A stretch of DNA of 64,000 bases from Litorimonas sp963972195 (lineage in GTDB: Bacteria; Pseudomonadota; Alphaproteobacteria; Caulobacterales; Maricaulaceae). Each line of letters begins with the position of its first letter. Within the stretch, counting starts at the first letter, position 1. Under the pieces are notes generated by a model. It worked only from the letters and a program-made list of their open reading frames with translations, did not search any database and was not told where the DNA came from. Below are positions 27,483-35,654 of this stretch, piece after piece. Made by a program: the position numbers and the translations under genes. Location: NCBI GenBank assembly GCA_963972195.1, contig CAXATH010000004.1, forward strand, positions 248,001 through 312,000, written 5' to 3'.

Positions 27483-28706
27483 TTACCCGTTCTTTCCGGC
27501 TTTCCGGTCGCGGGCTTTTAACAGGCGCAAACGCAAGGCATTGATCTTGATAAAACCGCCCGCATCCGCCTGATCATAGACATCATCTTCTTCGAACGTC
27601 ACATGTTCCTGGGAGTAGAGCGAATAAGGGCTCTCGCGGCCCACGATATCAACGCTGCCTTTATAGAGCTTCAAACGGACTGTGCCCGTCACCAATTCCT
27701 GCGATGTATCAATAGCGGCCTGAAGCATTTCGCGCTCAGGGGAATACCAATATCCATTATAAACCAGCTCGGCGTATTTCGGCATGAGCTCGTCTTTCAA
27801 GTGCGCCGCACCTTTATCGAGCGTAATCTGCTCAATCCCGCGATGAGCCATCAAGAGGATTGTGCCGCCAGGGGTTTCGTAAATTCCGCGTGATTTCATG
27901 CCGACAAAGCGGTTTTCCAGCAAATCGAGACGGCCAATGCCGTTGGCGCCGCCGAGCTCGTTGAGTTTGGTCAGAAGCGCCGCAGGAGACAATTCTTCGC
28001 CGTCAATACTGACCGCGTCTCCGCGTTCAAACCCGACCGTAATATAGGTGGGCTTATCCGGCGCGTCTTCCGGCGCGACAGTGCGCTGATAAACAAATTC
28101 CGGGGCTTCTTCATTCGGGTCTTCCAAAGCTTTGCCTTCGGACGAGGTGTGGAGCAAATTGGCATCCACGGAAAACGGCGCTTCGCCGCGTTTGTCCTTG
28201 GCAATTTCAATGCCGTGCTTTTCCGCATATTCAATGAGTTTCGTGCGAGAGTTAAGATCCCATTCCCGCCAAGGCGCAATGACCTTGATATCTGGATCCA
28301 AAGCGTAATAGCCAAGCTCGAAGCGGACCTGATCATTGCCCTTGCCGGTTGCGCCGTGACAGACGGCGTCCGCGCCGACCTGATGCGCAATTTCGATTTG
28401 GCGTTTGGAAATGAGCGGTCGGGCAATCGACGTGCCCAGCAGATAAAGCCCCTCATAAACCGCGTTGGCCCGCATCATGGGGAACACGAAATCGCGGACA
28501 AATTCTTCCCGCAGGTCGTCGATGAAAATTTCTTTCACGCCCTGCGCTTCGGCTTTGCGGCGGGCGGGCTCCAGCTCTTCGCCTTGTCCAAGGTCGGCGG
28601 TGAAGGTTACAACCTCGCAGCCTTTTTCTTCTTGCAGCCACTTCAGAATGATTGAGGTATCAAGGCCGCCGGAATAGGCGAGGACAACTTTTTTGGGTGC
28701 GGACAT
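27483..28706 (-). CDS. argG: Argininosuccinate synthase
   Basis: Joins citrulline and aspartate using ATP, the seventh step of arginine synthesis. Length is 407 residues. The ATP pyrophosphatase loop AYSGGLDTS is near the N terminus, with GATGKGNDQVRFE and SPEREMLQAAID later. An in-frame TTG lies at 28712, but the ATG at 28706 has AAGGAG 8 bases upstream and gives the usual MSxPKKVVLAYSGG start. Single gene on the minus strand. argF and argH are not in the window. Confidence 0.97.
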   Translation of the reverse strand: MSAPKKVVLAYSGGLDTSIILKWLQEEKGCEVVTFTADLGQGEELEPARRKAEAQGVKEIFIDDLREEFVRDFVFPMMRANAVYEGLYLLGTSIARPLISKRQIEIAHQVGADAVCHGATGKGNDQVRFELGYYALDPDIKVIAPWREWDLNSRTKLIEYAEKHGIEIAKDKRGEAPFSVDANLLHTSSEGKALEDPNEEAPEFVYQRTVAPEDAPDKPTYITVGFERGDAVSIDGEELSPAALLTKLNELGGANGIGRLDLLENRFVGMKSRGIYETPGGTILLMAHRGIEQITLDKGAAHLKDELMPKYAELVYNGYWYSPEREMLQAAIDTSQELVTGTVRLKLYKGSVDIVGRESPYSLYSQEHVTFEEDDVYDQADAGGFIKINALRLRLLKARDRKAGKNG

Positions 28707-28803
28707 GAACAAGGCTCCTTAAGACGGCGCGTTCCTAGCGCATAACCGTTTACAAAAGATAGCCCCCCTTTTAAAGCAAAGTGATATTTTGAGAGGAAAC
28801 GCC

Positions 28804-30102
28804 ATGGATTTTGATCTGGCCACAGTACAGAGTCAGCTGGAAAATTGGCGAGACCAGATTTGGCTCTGGATGCAGACGCCGTCCTTTCTAGCGCAACTCA
28901 GCGCAATAGTGTTATCGATCCTGATAGCGCCGCTATTGGCGAAAATATTGCAACGGGCGATCCCGTTTTTCAGAAATGCACCCGCCGAGACCGTCAAATA
29001 CCTGAAAGTCAGACAGGTCCTCTATAAAATAGGGGGGTTGCTGCGGGCTGTCTTGCTTGTGCTTCTTCTCGGGCTTTCGTCCAATATTTTGTTGGCGGTT
29101 CCGGCCTTTTCAGAGGACTGGCTGGTAAAGCTGGCACAAAGTCTGGCTGCCGTTTTTCTGGTTTACCGCGTCATAAAGGTTTTCCTGACGGATGCCTTTT
29201 ACCGCAAGCTCGCGCTTTGGGTCTTGGTGCCGCTCAGCCTAATTATCGTTCTTGGCTATTTCGATGAATTCAAAGCCTTATTGAGCGGAACGGTTTTGCT
29301 CCCGATGGGGAACAATCCGATTACAGCGATGACGGTTGTGAAGCTCGTTGTGTTCGGTTTTTTATTTTTCTGGGTCGGCAATCTTTCCAATGTAAAAGGC
29401 CAGTCGGCAATTCGGTCACAAGAGAATCTGGATGCCGGCGTTCGCGAAATTGTCGCCAAGCTCTTTCAAATAGTTCTATTCGTGATCATCTTTTTCCTTG
29501 TTGTCGGGGCGGCGGGAATCCCGCTGTCAGGTTTGGTGGTTGTTTTCTCTGCTCTTGGCCTCGGCATTGGGTTTGGATTGCAGCCGATTGCCGCGAATTT
29601 TATTTCCGGCCTCATCATCCTCTTTGACCGGTCTGTTAAGATCGGAGATTATGTCAATATGGAAGGCGAAATGTTTGGTCGGGTCAAAGCCATTAATATC
29701 CGCTCGACCACCGTGGCGACGGCGGATGGAAAAGACATCATCGTTCCGAATACAAAATTTACTGAAGATGCGTATGAAAACTGGACCCACGACAATCCCC
29801 TGCAGCGTTATGAAGTGGATTTCGGCGTGGCTTATGATACCGATCTAGACGCTCTTGTTCCGCTGATACGCGACGCCGTATTAGAACATGAGGATGTCCT
29901 GAGTGACCCGGATGTGCCGAGTGTGGAGTTTCGTTCTTTTGGGGATAGTGCAATTAATATGTGCGTCGAGTTTTGGGCCGAAGGTATTGATGACGGACCG
30001 AATAAATTCACGTCCGATGTCGGCATGATAATTTGGCGAACGCTCAAAGCCAACAACATCGAAATTCCGTTCCCGCAGCGCGTGGTTAAGAATATTAAAT
30101 AA
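28804..30102 (+). CDS. MscS family mechanosensitive ion channel
   Basis: A 432-residue inner-membrane channel that opens under membrane tension to release solutes on osmotic downshock. About five N-terminal helices precede the pore helix and beta domain (LGLGIGFGLQPIAANFISGLIILFD broken by Gly residues as in TM3 of MscS, then RSVKIGDYV). The cytoplasmic cage includes NIRSTTVATADGKDIIVPN. The ATG at 28804 is chosen over a TTG at 28789 because GAGAGGA lies 6 bases before it. Longer than E. coli MscS (286) because of extra N-terminal helices. Confidence 0.92.
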   Translation: MDFDLATVQSQLENWRDQIWLWMQTPSFLAQLSAIVLSILIAPLLAKILQRAIPFFRNAPAETVKYLKVRQVLYKIGGLLRAVLLVLLLGLSSNILLAVPAFSEDWLVKLAQSLAAVFLVYRVIKVFLTDAFYRKLALWVLVPLSLIIVLGYFDEFKALLSGTVLLPMGNNPITAMTVVKLVVFGFLFFWVGNLSNVKGQSAIRSQENLDAGVREIVAKLFQIVLFVIIFFLVVGAAGIPLSGLVVVFSALGLGIGFGLQPIAANFISGLIILFDRSVKIGDYVNMEGEMFGRVKAINIRSTTVATADGKDIIVPNTKFTEDAYENWTHDNPLQRYEVDFGVAYDTDLDALVPLIRDAVLEHEDVLSDPDVPSVEFRSFGDSAINMCVEFWAEGIDDGPNKFTSDVGMIIWRTLKANNIEIPFPQRVVKNIK

Positions 30103-30202
30103 AAAGAATTCTTTGCCTGCTTTTAAAGATGTATGACGGGCCTGCACGTCGAAGACGTGGTTGTAACTTGAGAATTTCGCTTAAACACGGTCTGATAAAA
30201 TT

Positions 30203-31258
30203 ATGCTCTGGCTAGATGCTTTATTACGGATATCTACCGTGACGCTTTTATTGCTCTCGGCAATTCTTGCGCTACGGGATAAATGTTGTTGGCGGCCCGC
30301 AATCTTCGTCGTGCTAACCGCTTTGGGGTCAGCCGGAATGTTGATTGCCACAGCCCCCGAAATCTTGAGGCCGCCATTCCCCCTATTAGTTGTTGCAAGC
30401 CTTTTTGAGGCCGGCGCCATTGTTTTTGCCTGGTGGTTTGGGCTTGCCATCTTTCGGGACGACTTTAAGCTTAAATGGCCACATTGGGCGATTTTTTTCG
30501 CCTTTATCACGCTAACGCTCCCACGAAGTTATGCGCAAATTGTGGAGTCCTACACCTATCCCGCATTTTTATTAATCGCATTTTATGTGTTTTCTCTGGC
30601 GCTTATGGGCCATCTTGTCTTTACCGTAACCCGCGAGGGCCGAGACGACCTCGTCGCGACACGGCGCCTTTATCGGGCCTATTTTATCGGCGGCGTTGTG
30701 GCGTCTGTTACCTTCTCTATTCTAACCGAGAATATCTGGAATCCATTTTACGAAGGTCAATTAACGTTCATCAAGCCGTTGGTCGTTTTTCCTCTGGCCC
30801 TTTGGTTTACACTCTGGCTTACTCGGATCGATCTAGACAGTATGGAGTTTCAGCACGACCATATTGACCTCGCCGACGGCGAAGCAGCGATAGACCCGCG
30901 CGACGAGTTTTTATTGCAAAAGCTCACGGCGGCAATGGAAACGGATAAGATTTACCGCGAGGCCGGTATGACGATCCGGAGCCTGGCCGAACATCTGGAC
31001 GCCCCCGAGCACAGGCTGCGGGCTCTAATCAATCAGGGGCTGGGCTATCGGAACTTTTCTGCCTTCGTGAATAGTTATCGGATTAATGCGGTGAAAGCCG
31101 ACCTTCAGGATCCGGAGAAATCACGCATACCCGTTCTGACGCTAGCGATGGATGTGGGATATAATTCTCTTGCCCCGTTCAACCGGGCCTTCCGGGCCAT
31201 GGAAGGGATGACACCTACAGCTTATCGACAGAAACTTAACGAGCAAAAGGGGTCCTAG
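30203..31258 (+). CDS. AraC family regulator with N-terminal membrane domain
   Basis: A 351-residue protein. Residues 1-215 hold about seven hydrophobic helices. Residues about 235-345 form an AraC/XylS DNA-binding domain, with the first helix-turn-helix in MTIRSLAEHLDAPEHRLRALIN and the second around VLTLAMDVGYNSLAPFNRAF, ending with the usual MEGMTPTAYRQ. This layout implies a membrane-bound regulator that senses an envelope or lipid-soluble signal. A short dyad (CACGTC GAA GACGTG, 30145-30159) lies 44 bases upstream and could be its operator. Targets are unknown. The small secreted protein downstream is a candidate. Confidence 0.88.
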   Translation: MLWLDALLRISTVTLLLLSAILALRDKCCWRPAIFVVLTALGSAGMLIATAPEILRPPFPLLVVASLFEAGAIVFAWWFGLAIFRDDFKLKWPHWAIFFAFITLTLPRSYAQIVESYTYPAFLLIAFYVFSLALMGHLVFTVTREGRDDLVATRRLYRAYFIGGVVASVTFSILTENIWNPFYEGQLTFIKPLVVFPLALWFTLWLTRIDLDSMEFQHDHIDLADGEAAIDPRDEFLLQKLTAAMETDKIYREAGMTIRSLAEHLDAPEHRLRALINQGLGYRNFSAFVNSYRINAVKADLQDPEKSRIPVLTLAMDVGYNSLAPFNRAFRAMEGMTPTAYRQKLNEQKGS

Positions 31259-31409
31259 CGACCTGATTGATATTGAAAACATCCGATTGATTTTAAAATC
31301 GACTGGTCTTTTTCGGTATCAACAGGATTTTTCATTCGAAAACCGTCACCTTGCTTATCAGACGAACGCCAACGGTTTGGCTCGACTTATAATCTTAAAG
31401 GAGATTGTT

Positions 31410-31742
31410 ATGACGAAATTAAACGCCCCCCTGAAACTTGCTGCCATCACCGCGCTTGGCGCCGGCTTATTCGCCGCTACCCCGGCTTTCGCTGCCTCAA
31501 ACGGCGACGTAGAAAAATGCCGCGCCGCTCTCACAGAGCAGTCTGAAATGGATATGTCGAACTACCGTCTCAGCTACGATCGTGAGGAAGGCAACCGGAC
31601 AAAGACCATTTATTTTACAGCCGTGTCCACGGATGGCGGTGAGGATTTAAATGTGACTTGCACGATTAAACGCTCAAAAGTTTTAGCAGTAAATGACGGA
31701 ACCAAAGAGATTTCCTTGCTCGCCTCGAACGACAAGAAATAA
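31410..31742 (+). CDS. Small secreted protein of unknown function
   Basis: A 110-residue protein with a signal peptide (about 1-29, ending PAFAA). The mature part has two cysteines (KCRAAL and VTCTIKRS) spaced about 60 residues apart, probably a disulphide, and a stretch of charged residues. The longer in-frame start at 31287 is rejected because AAAGGA lies 8 bases before the ATG at 31410 and only this start gives a signal peptide. A terminator follows, so it is a single-gene unit, 151 bases after the AraC gene. Confidence 0.75.
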   Translation: MTKLNAPLKLAAITALGAGLFAATPAFAASNGDVEKCRAALTEQSEMDMSNYRLSYDREEGNRTKTIYFTAVSTDGGEDLNVTCTIKRSKVLAVNDGTKEISLLASNDKK

Positions 31743-31793
31743 TTACCTCAGGGTATAATGATTTGGGCAAAGCCCGCTCTATTTCCCGAAACT

Positions 31794-31821
31794 CGCCCTT
31801 CTTTTTAGGAGGGCGTTTTTT
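31794..31821 (+). terminator. Intrinsic terminator
   Basis: CGCCCT and AGGGCG pair over 6 bases around a ten-base loop and are followed by six T. It lies about 50 bases after the small secreted protein gene and touches the last codon of the convergent mtgA. Confidence 0.75.
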
Positions 31822-32599
31822 ATTGAAGAACACACGCCGCGAAGGCGCTGCGCCGCACCTCGCCCATCCGCGCCTGCAAGGTTCCGGCTCGGCCGTTCAC
31901 GTAAGGGCCGGGTGGGTCGACGCGCCATTTATGCGGGCTCGGCAATACGGCGGCTAAGAGAGCCGCTTCACGCGCCGAAAGATCGGCAGCGTGTTTTCGA
32001 AACCGCACCCGCGCGGCGCCTTCTGCGCCGTAAATGCCGTCGCCCCAATCGGCGACGTTCAGATAAACTTCCATTATGCGCCGCTTTGACCAAAATGTTT
32101 CAATCGTAAAGGTCACATAAGCTTCGCCAAATTTGCGAAGATAGCCCCCGCCATTCCAGAAAATAACGTTTTTGGCTGTTTGCTGAGAGATTGTGGAGCC
32201 GCCTCGCCGCTGCCTTCCGGATTGATTGCTTTCATAGGCTTTTTGAACCGCTTCAAAGTCAATCCCCTCATGCTCGCAAAAGCGGGAATCCTCCGCGCCA
32301 ATAACGGCGTAAACCAGATTGGGGGAAATTTCTGACAGCGGCACAGTCTGCCGCCGTACGGGATCGTCATTTAAAATCATATTAATTGTGGTCGGAACGG
32401 GCAAAACAGTCAGGGCCAGCAAATATAGGTGGACAGCCAGAAAAAGAAAAAGGCCCGCGACAAGCGACCATTTGAAAGCCTGCCTTATAGGACGCGATTT
32501 CGGAGGAGTCGTGGAAGCGTCCGGAGTTAACGTTTCCCCTGCCTCCGACTCTTTCCTCTTTTTCTCCTTTTCTGTTGGAGGATCCTCGCGTTCAATCAT
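31820..32599 (-). CDS. mtgA: Monofunctional peptidoglycan transglycosylase
   Basis: Polymerises lipid II into glycan strands without cross-linking. The 259-residue protein has a charged cytoplasmic N terminus (1-40), one membrane helix (about 45-67) and a GT51 domain. The first catalytic Glu is E103 (GAEDSRFCEHEG), with the donor-site motif RRGGSTISQQTAKN and the later KRRIMEVYLNVADWGDGIYGAE. No transpeptidase domain follows, which fits MtgA rather than a class A PBP. It overlaps the upstream DUF3703 gene by 8 bases. Confidence 0.94.
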   Translation of the reverse strand: MIEREDPPTEKEKKRKESEAGETLTPDASTTPPKSRPIRQAFKWSLVAGLFLFLAVHLYLLALTVLPVPTTINMILNDDPVRRQTVPLSEISPNLVYAVIGAEDSRFCEHEGIDFEAVQKAYESNQSGRQRRGGSTISQQTAKNVIFWNGGGYLRKFGEAYVTFTIETFWSKRRIMEVYLNVADWGDGIYGAEGAARVRFRKHAADLSAREAALLAAVLPSPHKWRVDPPGPYVNGRAGTLQARMGEVRRSAFAACVLQ

Positions 32600-32945
32600 G
32601 CTCTGAGTCCTGAAGAATTTTCTGTAGGTCTTCGTCTATTACCATTTTCTGGAAGGCCGAAACATTGGCCCCGCCCGTATTCCCGGTTGGGACCCAGCCG
32701 AACAAGCTAGCAGGGAAGACGGCCAACAGCCGCAGGATCTGCCCGATCATCTCTTTCCCTTGTCTTTGTCTTATGCCCCAATTCAGCATTTTCCAATGCG
32801 TGAGAAAGTGCGGGCCGAAATAGGCCTGGCCCAATATATGAGCTCGTTCCAGATGGTAAAAAGCCTGAGTTTGATTTCCCTCTAGGCTTGCCGCCTCAGA
32901 CAGGGTCAACTCGCGATCAAATGATTGTTTCAGACGCGGAGGCAT
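32592..32945 (-). CDS. DUF3703 family protein
   Basis: A 117-residue soluble protein with the family pattern: AFYHLERAHILGQAY, HFLTHWKMLNWG, LRLLAVFPASLFGWVPTGNTGG. Regularly placed His residues could bind metal. Function is unknown. It starts 12 bases after the LRAT-like gene and overlaps mtgA by 8 bases, so the three probably form an operon. Confidence 0.82.
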   Translation of the reverse strand: MPPRLKQSFDRELTLSEAASLEGNQTQAFYHLERAHILGQAYFGPHFLTHWKMLNWGIRQRQGKEMIGQILRLLAVFPASLFGWVPTGNTGGANVSAFQKMVIDEDLQKILQDSEHD

Positions 32946-32957
32946 GGGAGCGGTAAT

Positions 32958-33332
32958 TTAATCCCGCGACAATCGGCGAGCGTCAAGCGGGCCGAGCTGT
33001 GCTGAGCGGCCTTTGCCTTCCATGACCCAGGTGACGAAATGCTCACAATTATTAATAAGCACATTATAACGGTCGCCCTTACGGCTTCGGGCGCGGGCGA
33101 CCAACTCAGCGCCTGAAATCCCCGCGCTAAGATGCAGGGCTTTCACGGATTTGCCTTGCGAAAAATCGGCCATATCTGTCTCTTCGACCCGGCCAAACCG
33201 CGCCGAGGTATGAATGACCGTGCCGTAACCGGTCGAAATTCCGTAATGCGTGACAAAGCCAAAGGCCTTCACCTGTAAAACGGTGCCGGCCGGGTACACC
33301 GTTGCGGTGCGTTCAAAGGGGTAATCAGACAT
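32958..33332 (-). CDS. LRAT-like (NlpC/P60 superfamily) protein
   Basis: A 124-residue single-domain protein with the circularly permuted papain-like fold of lecithin:retinol acyltransferases. The expected triad is visible: H29 (VTHYGI), H41 (VIHTSARFG) and C96 (NNCEHFVTWVM). Eukaryotic relatives transfer acyl chains from phospholipids. Bacterial ones are poorly characterised. No signal peptide or membrane helix is seen. First gene of a probable operon with DUF3703 and mtgA, which suggests an envelope-related role. Confidence 0.85.
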   Translation of the reverse strand: MSDYPFERTATVYPAGTVLQVKAFGFVTHYGISTGYGTVIHTSARFGRVEETDMADFSQGKSVKALHLSAGISGAELVARARSRKGDRYNVLINNCEHFVTWVMEGKGRSAQLGPLDARRLSRD

Positions 33333-33360
33333 AAGGGTTCATACGCTAATTCCAGACAAT

Positions 33361-33390
33361 AAAAAAGGCGGTTTCGAAAAACCGCCTTTT
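33361..33390 (-). terminator. Intrinsic terminator after the glycine-zipper gene
   Basis: AAGGCGGTTT and AAACCGCCTT pair over 10 bases around a four-base loop. The minus strand continues into six T and the plus strand into TTTT, so it may act both ways. It lies about 20 bases after the stop of the glycine-zipper lipoprotein gene. Confidence 0.9.
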
Positions 33391-33409
33391 CTCGATGTGT
33401 GTTCCGGAA

Positions 33410-33775
33410 TTAACCGCGAAGCTCACCATTTTCATAATAGGTGCGGCCGCGGGCTTCGTCGAAATAGTAATAACGACCAGCGGATTGATCATAATAAAGA
33501 GGCTGACCATTGGCGCGTTGACGCACGCGTGTTCCTTCGCCGATAGCCTTGTCTTTCTGATTACCGGCATAAGCGCCGCCTGCGCCGCCAACTACAGCTC
33601 CGATGGCTGCGCCTGTCTTGGCATCGCCTGAACCTACATTATTGCCGATAACGGCCCCAGCAAGCGCACCGCCTGCAGCACCGAGAGCGGCGTTCTTCTC
33701 AACATTACCTGTCGTTGTGCAGGCTGCGAGGCCTAAAATCGACACTGTTGCGATTGTCATTGTTAAATATTTCAT
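33410..33775 (-). CDS. Glycine-zipper lipoprotein (YMGG/2TM type)
   Basis: A 121-residue predicted lipoprotein: lipobox LAAC with Cys19, then a glycine-zipper region (about 30-72) with repeated small residues (ALGAAGGALAGAVIGNNVG, AAIGAVVGGAGGAYAGN). This pattern is common in outer-membrane-associated small proteins such as SlyB/OsmB relatives. The C-terminal third is rich in Tyr, Arg and Gly (GRYYYFDEARGRTYYENG). Likely an envelope-stability protein. Single gene with its own terminator. Confidence 0.88.
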   Translation of the reverse strand: MKYLTMTIATVSILGLAACTTTGNVEKNAALGAAGGALAGAVIGNNVGSGDAKTGAAIGAVVGGAGGAYAGNQKDKAIGEGTRVRQRANGQPLYYDQSAGRYYYFDEARGRTYYENGELRG

Positions 33776-33947
33776 GTCATTTCCTTCTGGAAGTTAAAAT
33801 TTTCGGTCCCAACCGTGTCCGCATTTACGCAATGTAAGCTGACAGGTTCCTGAATGAAGCGTGAGTTTTTTGTAATTTTACGAAGTCTCACGCCAGCTTA
33901 ACTTGGCGGAAAGCCCGAAAAATGGGCCTTCCCCGCGCTTATCGAGT

Positions 33948-34337
33948 CTATTTTTCGTTGACGACCTTATTCGTGTAAACCCGTCCATTATACTCGTAAG
34001 TATAGCTCTCAACCGTATCGACATCGAGCTCGGGATCAGGCAGTTCCGCGACAGGTACAAAGCGGTTCAGATAAACATCGCCTTTATTATCCTGTACTTT
34101 GACCATATCGCCGCGGGCAATCGCGCCTAGGACGCGCGGATCTTCCGATGTCTTGGTGAATGTCACAACCGCAGACGTCGTGGCCGCCGTCTCAGATGTC
34201 TCACTCTCCTGGTTCATTTCGGCCGCTTTATCGGCGTTCATTTCGTCGGATTTGACCTGTTCGCCTGCAAATGCGTTTGTGCCGGCAAAAAGCAAAATCG
34301 AAGCTGCAATAAGCGTTGCTGTCTTAAAATTGGTCAT
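33948..34337 (-). CDS. Secreted protein of unknown function
   Basis: A 129-residue protein with a signal peptide (about 1-24, ending AFAG), then an acidic, Glu/Thr-rich low-complexity stretch (about 25-55) and a C-terminal part with KTSEDPRVLGAIARGDMVKV and YTYEYNGRVYTNKV. The start at 34337 is preferred to the one two codons earlier, because the GGGG of the ribosome site is 6 bases away from it and abuts the other. No known family recognised. The 172-base gap between it and the glycine-zipper gene shows nothing more. Confidence 0.72.
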   Translation of the reverse strand: MTNFKTATLIAASILLFAGTNAFAGEQVKSDEMNADKAAEMNQESETSETAATTSAVVTFTKTSEDPRVLGAIARGDMVKVQDNKGDVYLNRFVPVAELPDPELDVDTVESYTYEYNGRVYTNKVVNEK

Positions 34338-34482
34338 AGTCATCCCCTTTCTTGAGAACTGTATCTGTATAATTCCGCCCCGGAGTAAACGTTCCAATCC
34401 CTGTCAAAAGCTTAAGAATTGTTAATGTTTTGGAGAGGCGGGATTGAGTAGCGGGCTTCCGCGATAGTCTTTAAGGCGAAGC

Positions 34483-34929
34483 ATGACCTATCCCCTATTG
34501 TTTAGCCTAATTAACTTGAGCGTGCTTCCGGCTTGGGCGCTGCTCATCTTCTTTCCGAAATGGAAAGGGACGAAATTCATTGTTCATTCAGCGCTCTATC
34601 CTCTTTTTCTTGGCGGAGTTTATATTATCTGCTTCGCTCTGGCACTCAGCGGGCAGGACGCAGGCGGAAATTTTACCTCGATTGAGGGTATCAGAGAGTT
34701 ATTCTCGTCCGACGTCGGCATTATCATTGGTTGGACACATTACCTAGTCTTTGATCTGTTTATTGGCGCGTGGGAAGCGCGGGACGCGCAGCGGCGCCGA
34801 TTTAGTCACTGGTTACTGGTTCCTTGTTTGCTGCTGACCTTAATGGCGGGGCCGGTGGGGCTGGCGCTTTATCTGGTTTTGCGTGCGGCGAGCGGGAAAG
34901 GCGGTTGGGAGCTTAGTGAGAATTCGTAG
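34483..34929 (+). CDS. ABA4-like (DUF4281) membrane protein
   Basis: A 148-residue protein with four membrane helices. The signature WTHYLVFDLFIGAWEARDAQRR followed by SHWLLVPCLLLTLMAGPVGLALY is characteristic of the ABA4-like family. The plant member takes part in neoxanthin formation, while bacterial members are linked by inference to carotenoid metabolism. No carotenoid genes are in the window, so the role here is open. Single gene ahead of higBA. Confidence 0.87.
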   Translation: MTYPLLFSLINLSVLPAWALLIFFPKWKGTKFIVHSALYPLFLGGVYIICFALALSGQDAGGNFTSIEGIRELFSSDVGIIIGWTHYLVFDLFIGAWEARDAQRRRFSHWLLVPCLLLTLMAGPVGLALYLVLRAASGKGGWELSENS

Positions 34930-34982
34930 CCTTAGAGGCAACTTTTTCTTGCCAAAACGTATGTTGTCCGATAAGCAACTTT

Positions 34983-35264
34983 ATGATTAGAAGTTTTGCA
35001 GACTCGCGGACGCAAAAGATTTTTGAAGGACGGGCGATTAAACGTCTTAGTCCTGAATTACAGAAGAAGGCTCTGAGGCGATTACGTTATCTCGAAGCCG
35101 CCGAAACCTTGGAAGATTTACGTATTGCGCCGTCGAATAAGCTCGAAAAGAAAACAGGCAATTTAAATGAGTTTTATTCGATTTGGGTCAATAGCCAATG
35201 GCGCATAATTTTCCGGTGGGAAGACGGGGCGGCCTATGGTGTGCAGTTTATAGATTATCATTAA
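34983..35264 (+). CDS. higB: RelE/HigB-type toxin
   Basis: A 93-residue toxin of the RelE/HigB superfamily, which cleaves mRNA at the ribosome. It has the family start (RSFADSRTQKIFEG), the central RLRYLEAAETLEDLR, NKLEKKTGNLNEFYSIWVN and the C-terminal WRIIFRWEDGAAYGVQFIDYH. The toxin precedes the antitoxin, the higBA order, with 8 bases between. A short dyad GTTG-9-CAAC at 34963-34979, just before the start, could be part of an autoregulatory operator, though it is weak. Confidence 0.92.
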   Translation: MIRSFADSRTQKIFEGRAIKRLSPELQKKALRRLRYLEAAETLEDLRIAPSNKLEKKTGNLNEFYSIWVNSQWRIIFRWEDGAAYGVQFIDYH

Positions 35265-35272
35265 GGTGAGAC

Positions 35273-35566
35273 ATGACAGATATGATTGAAATCGAACATC
35301 CGGGCGTGATGCTGAAAGAAGATTTTTTGGACGATCTGAATATTAAACCCGGGGGTTTTGCCAAAGCGATTGGCGTGGATCGGGCGGCCATTAAAAAAAT
35401 AATTGACGGAAACAGATCAATTTCAGCTGATATGTCTCTGCGGTTTGGCCTGTTCTTTGGTATGAGCGCAGGCTTCTGGTTCAACTTGCAAAAAGACTAC
35501 GATTTGCGCGTGGCAAAACGGGATCGTTTGCCGGAGTTAGAGAAGACAGTTCAAAGGTTCGGGTGA
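35273..35566 (+). CDS. higA: HigA antitoxin, XRE family
   Basis: A 97-residue helix-turn-helix antitoxin that binds HigB and represses its own operon. It has the HigA pattern: EHPGVMLKEDFLDDLNI, then the HTH (GGFAKAIGVDRAAIKKIIDGNRSIS split over residues 25-50) and SADMSLRFGLFFGMSAGFWFNLQ. The start has an AAGGTGAG site 5 bases upstream. Intact toxin and antitoxin frames suggest a working pair. Confidence 0.93.
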   Translation: MTDMIEIEHPGVMLKEDFLDDLNIKPGGFAKAIGVDRAAIKKIIDGNRSISADMSLRFGLFFGMSAGFWFNLQKDYDLRVAKRDRLPELEKTVQRFG

Positions 35567-35604
35567 GTTTTACCTTCATTATAAGGCCCTAATTAAAGTC
35601 AAAC

Positions 35605-35650
35605 CGCCGCGTTCCTCGCTCCGCGAGGCAGACCCTACCGGGTCGCGGCG
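35605..35650. repeat. Three-way cruciform element behind purH
   Basis: The outer arms CGCCGCG (35605-35611) and CGCGGCG (35644-35650) pair over 7 bases. Inside are two hairpins, CCTCGC/GCGAGG with loop TCC and ACCC/GGGT with loop TACC. The 46-base element begins 4 bases past the purH stop and lies in the convergent gap with higA. It has no T-run. It looks like a small palindromic repeat of the REP/BIME kind or a 3' mRNA cap. A second copy was not seen in this window. Confidence 0.65.
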
Positions 35651-35654
35651 ATGG

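Noticed and set aside
31388..31393. TATAAT sequence before the small secreted protein gene
   Set aside because: It is only 16 bases ahead of the ATG, so a transcript from it would start within the ribosome site.
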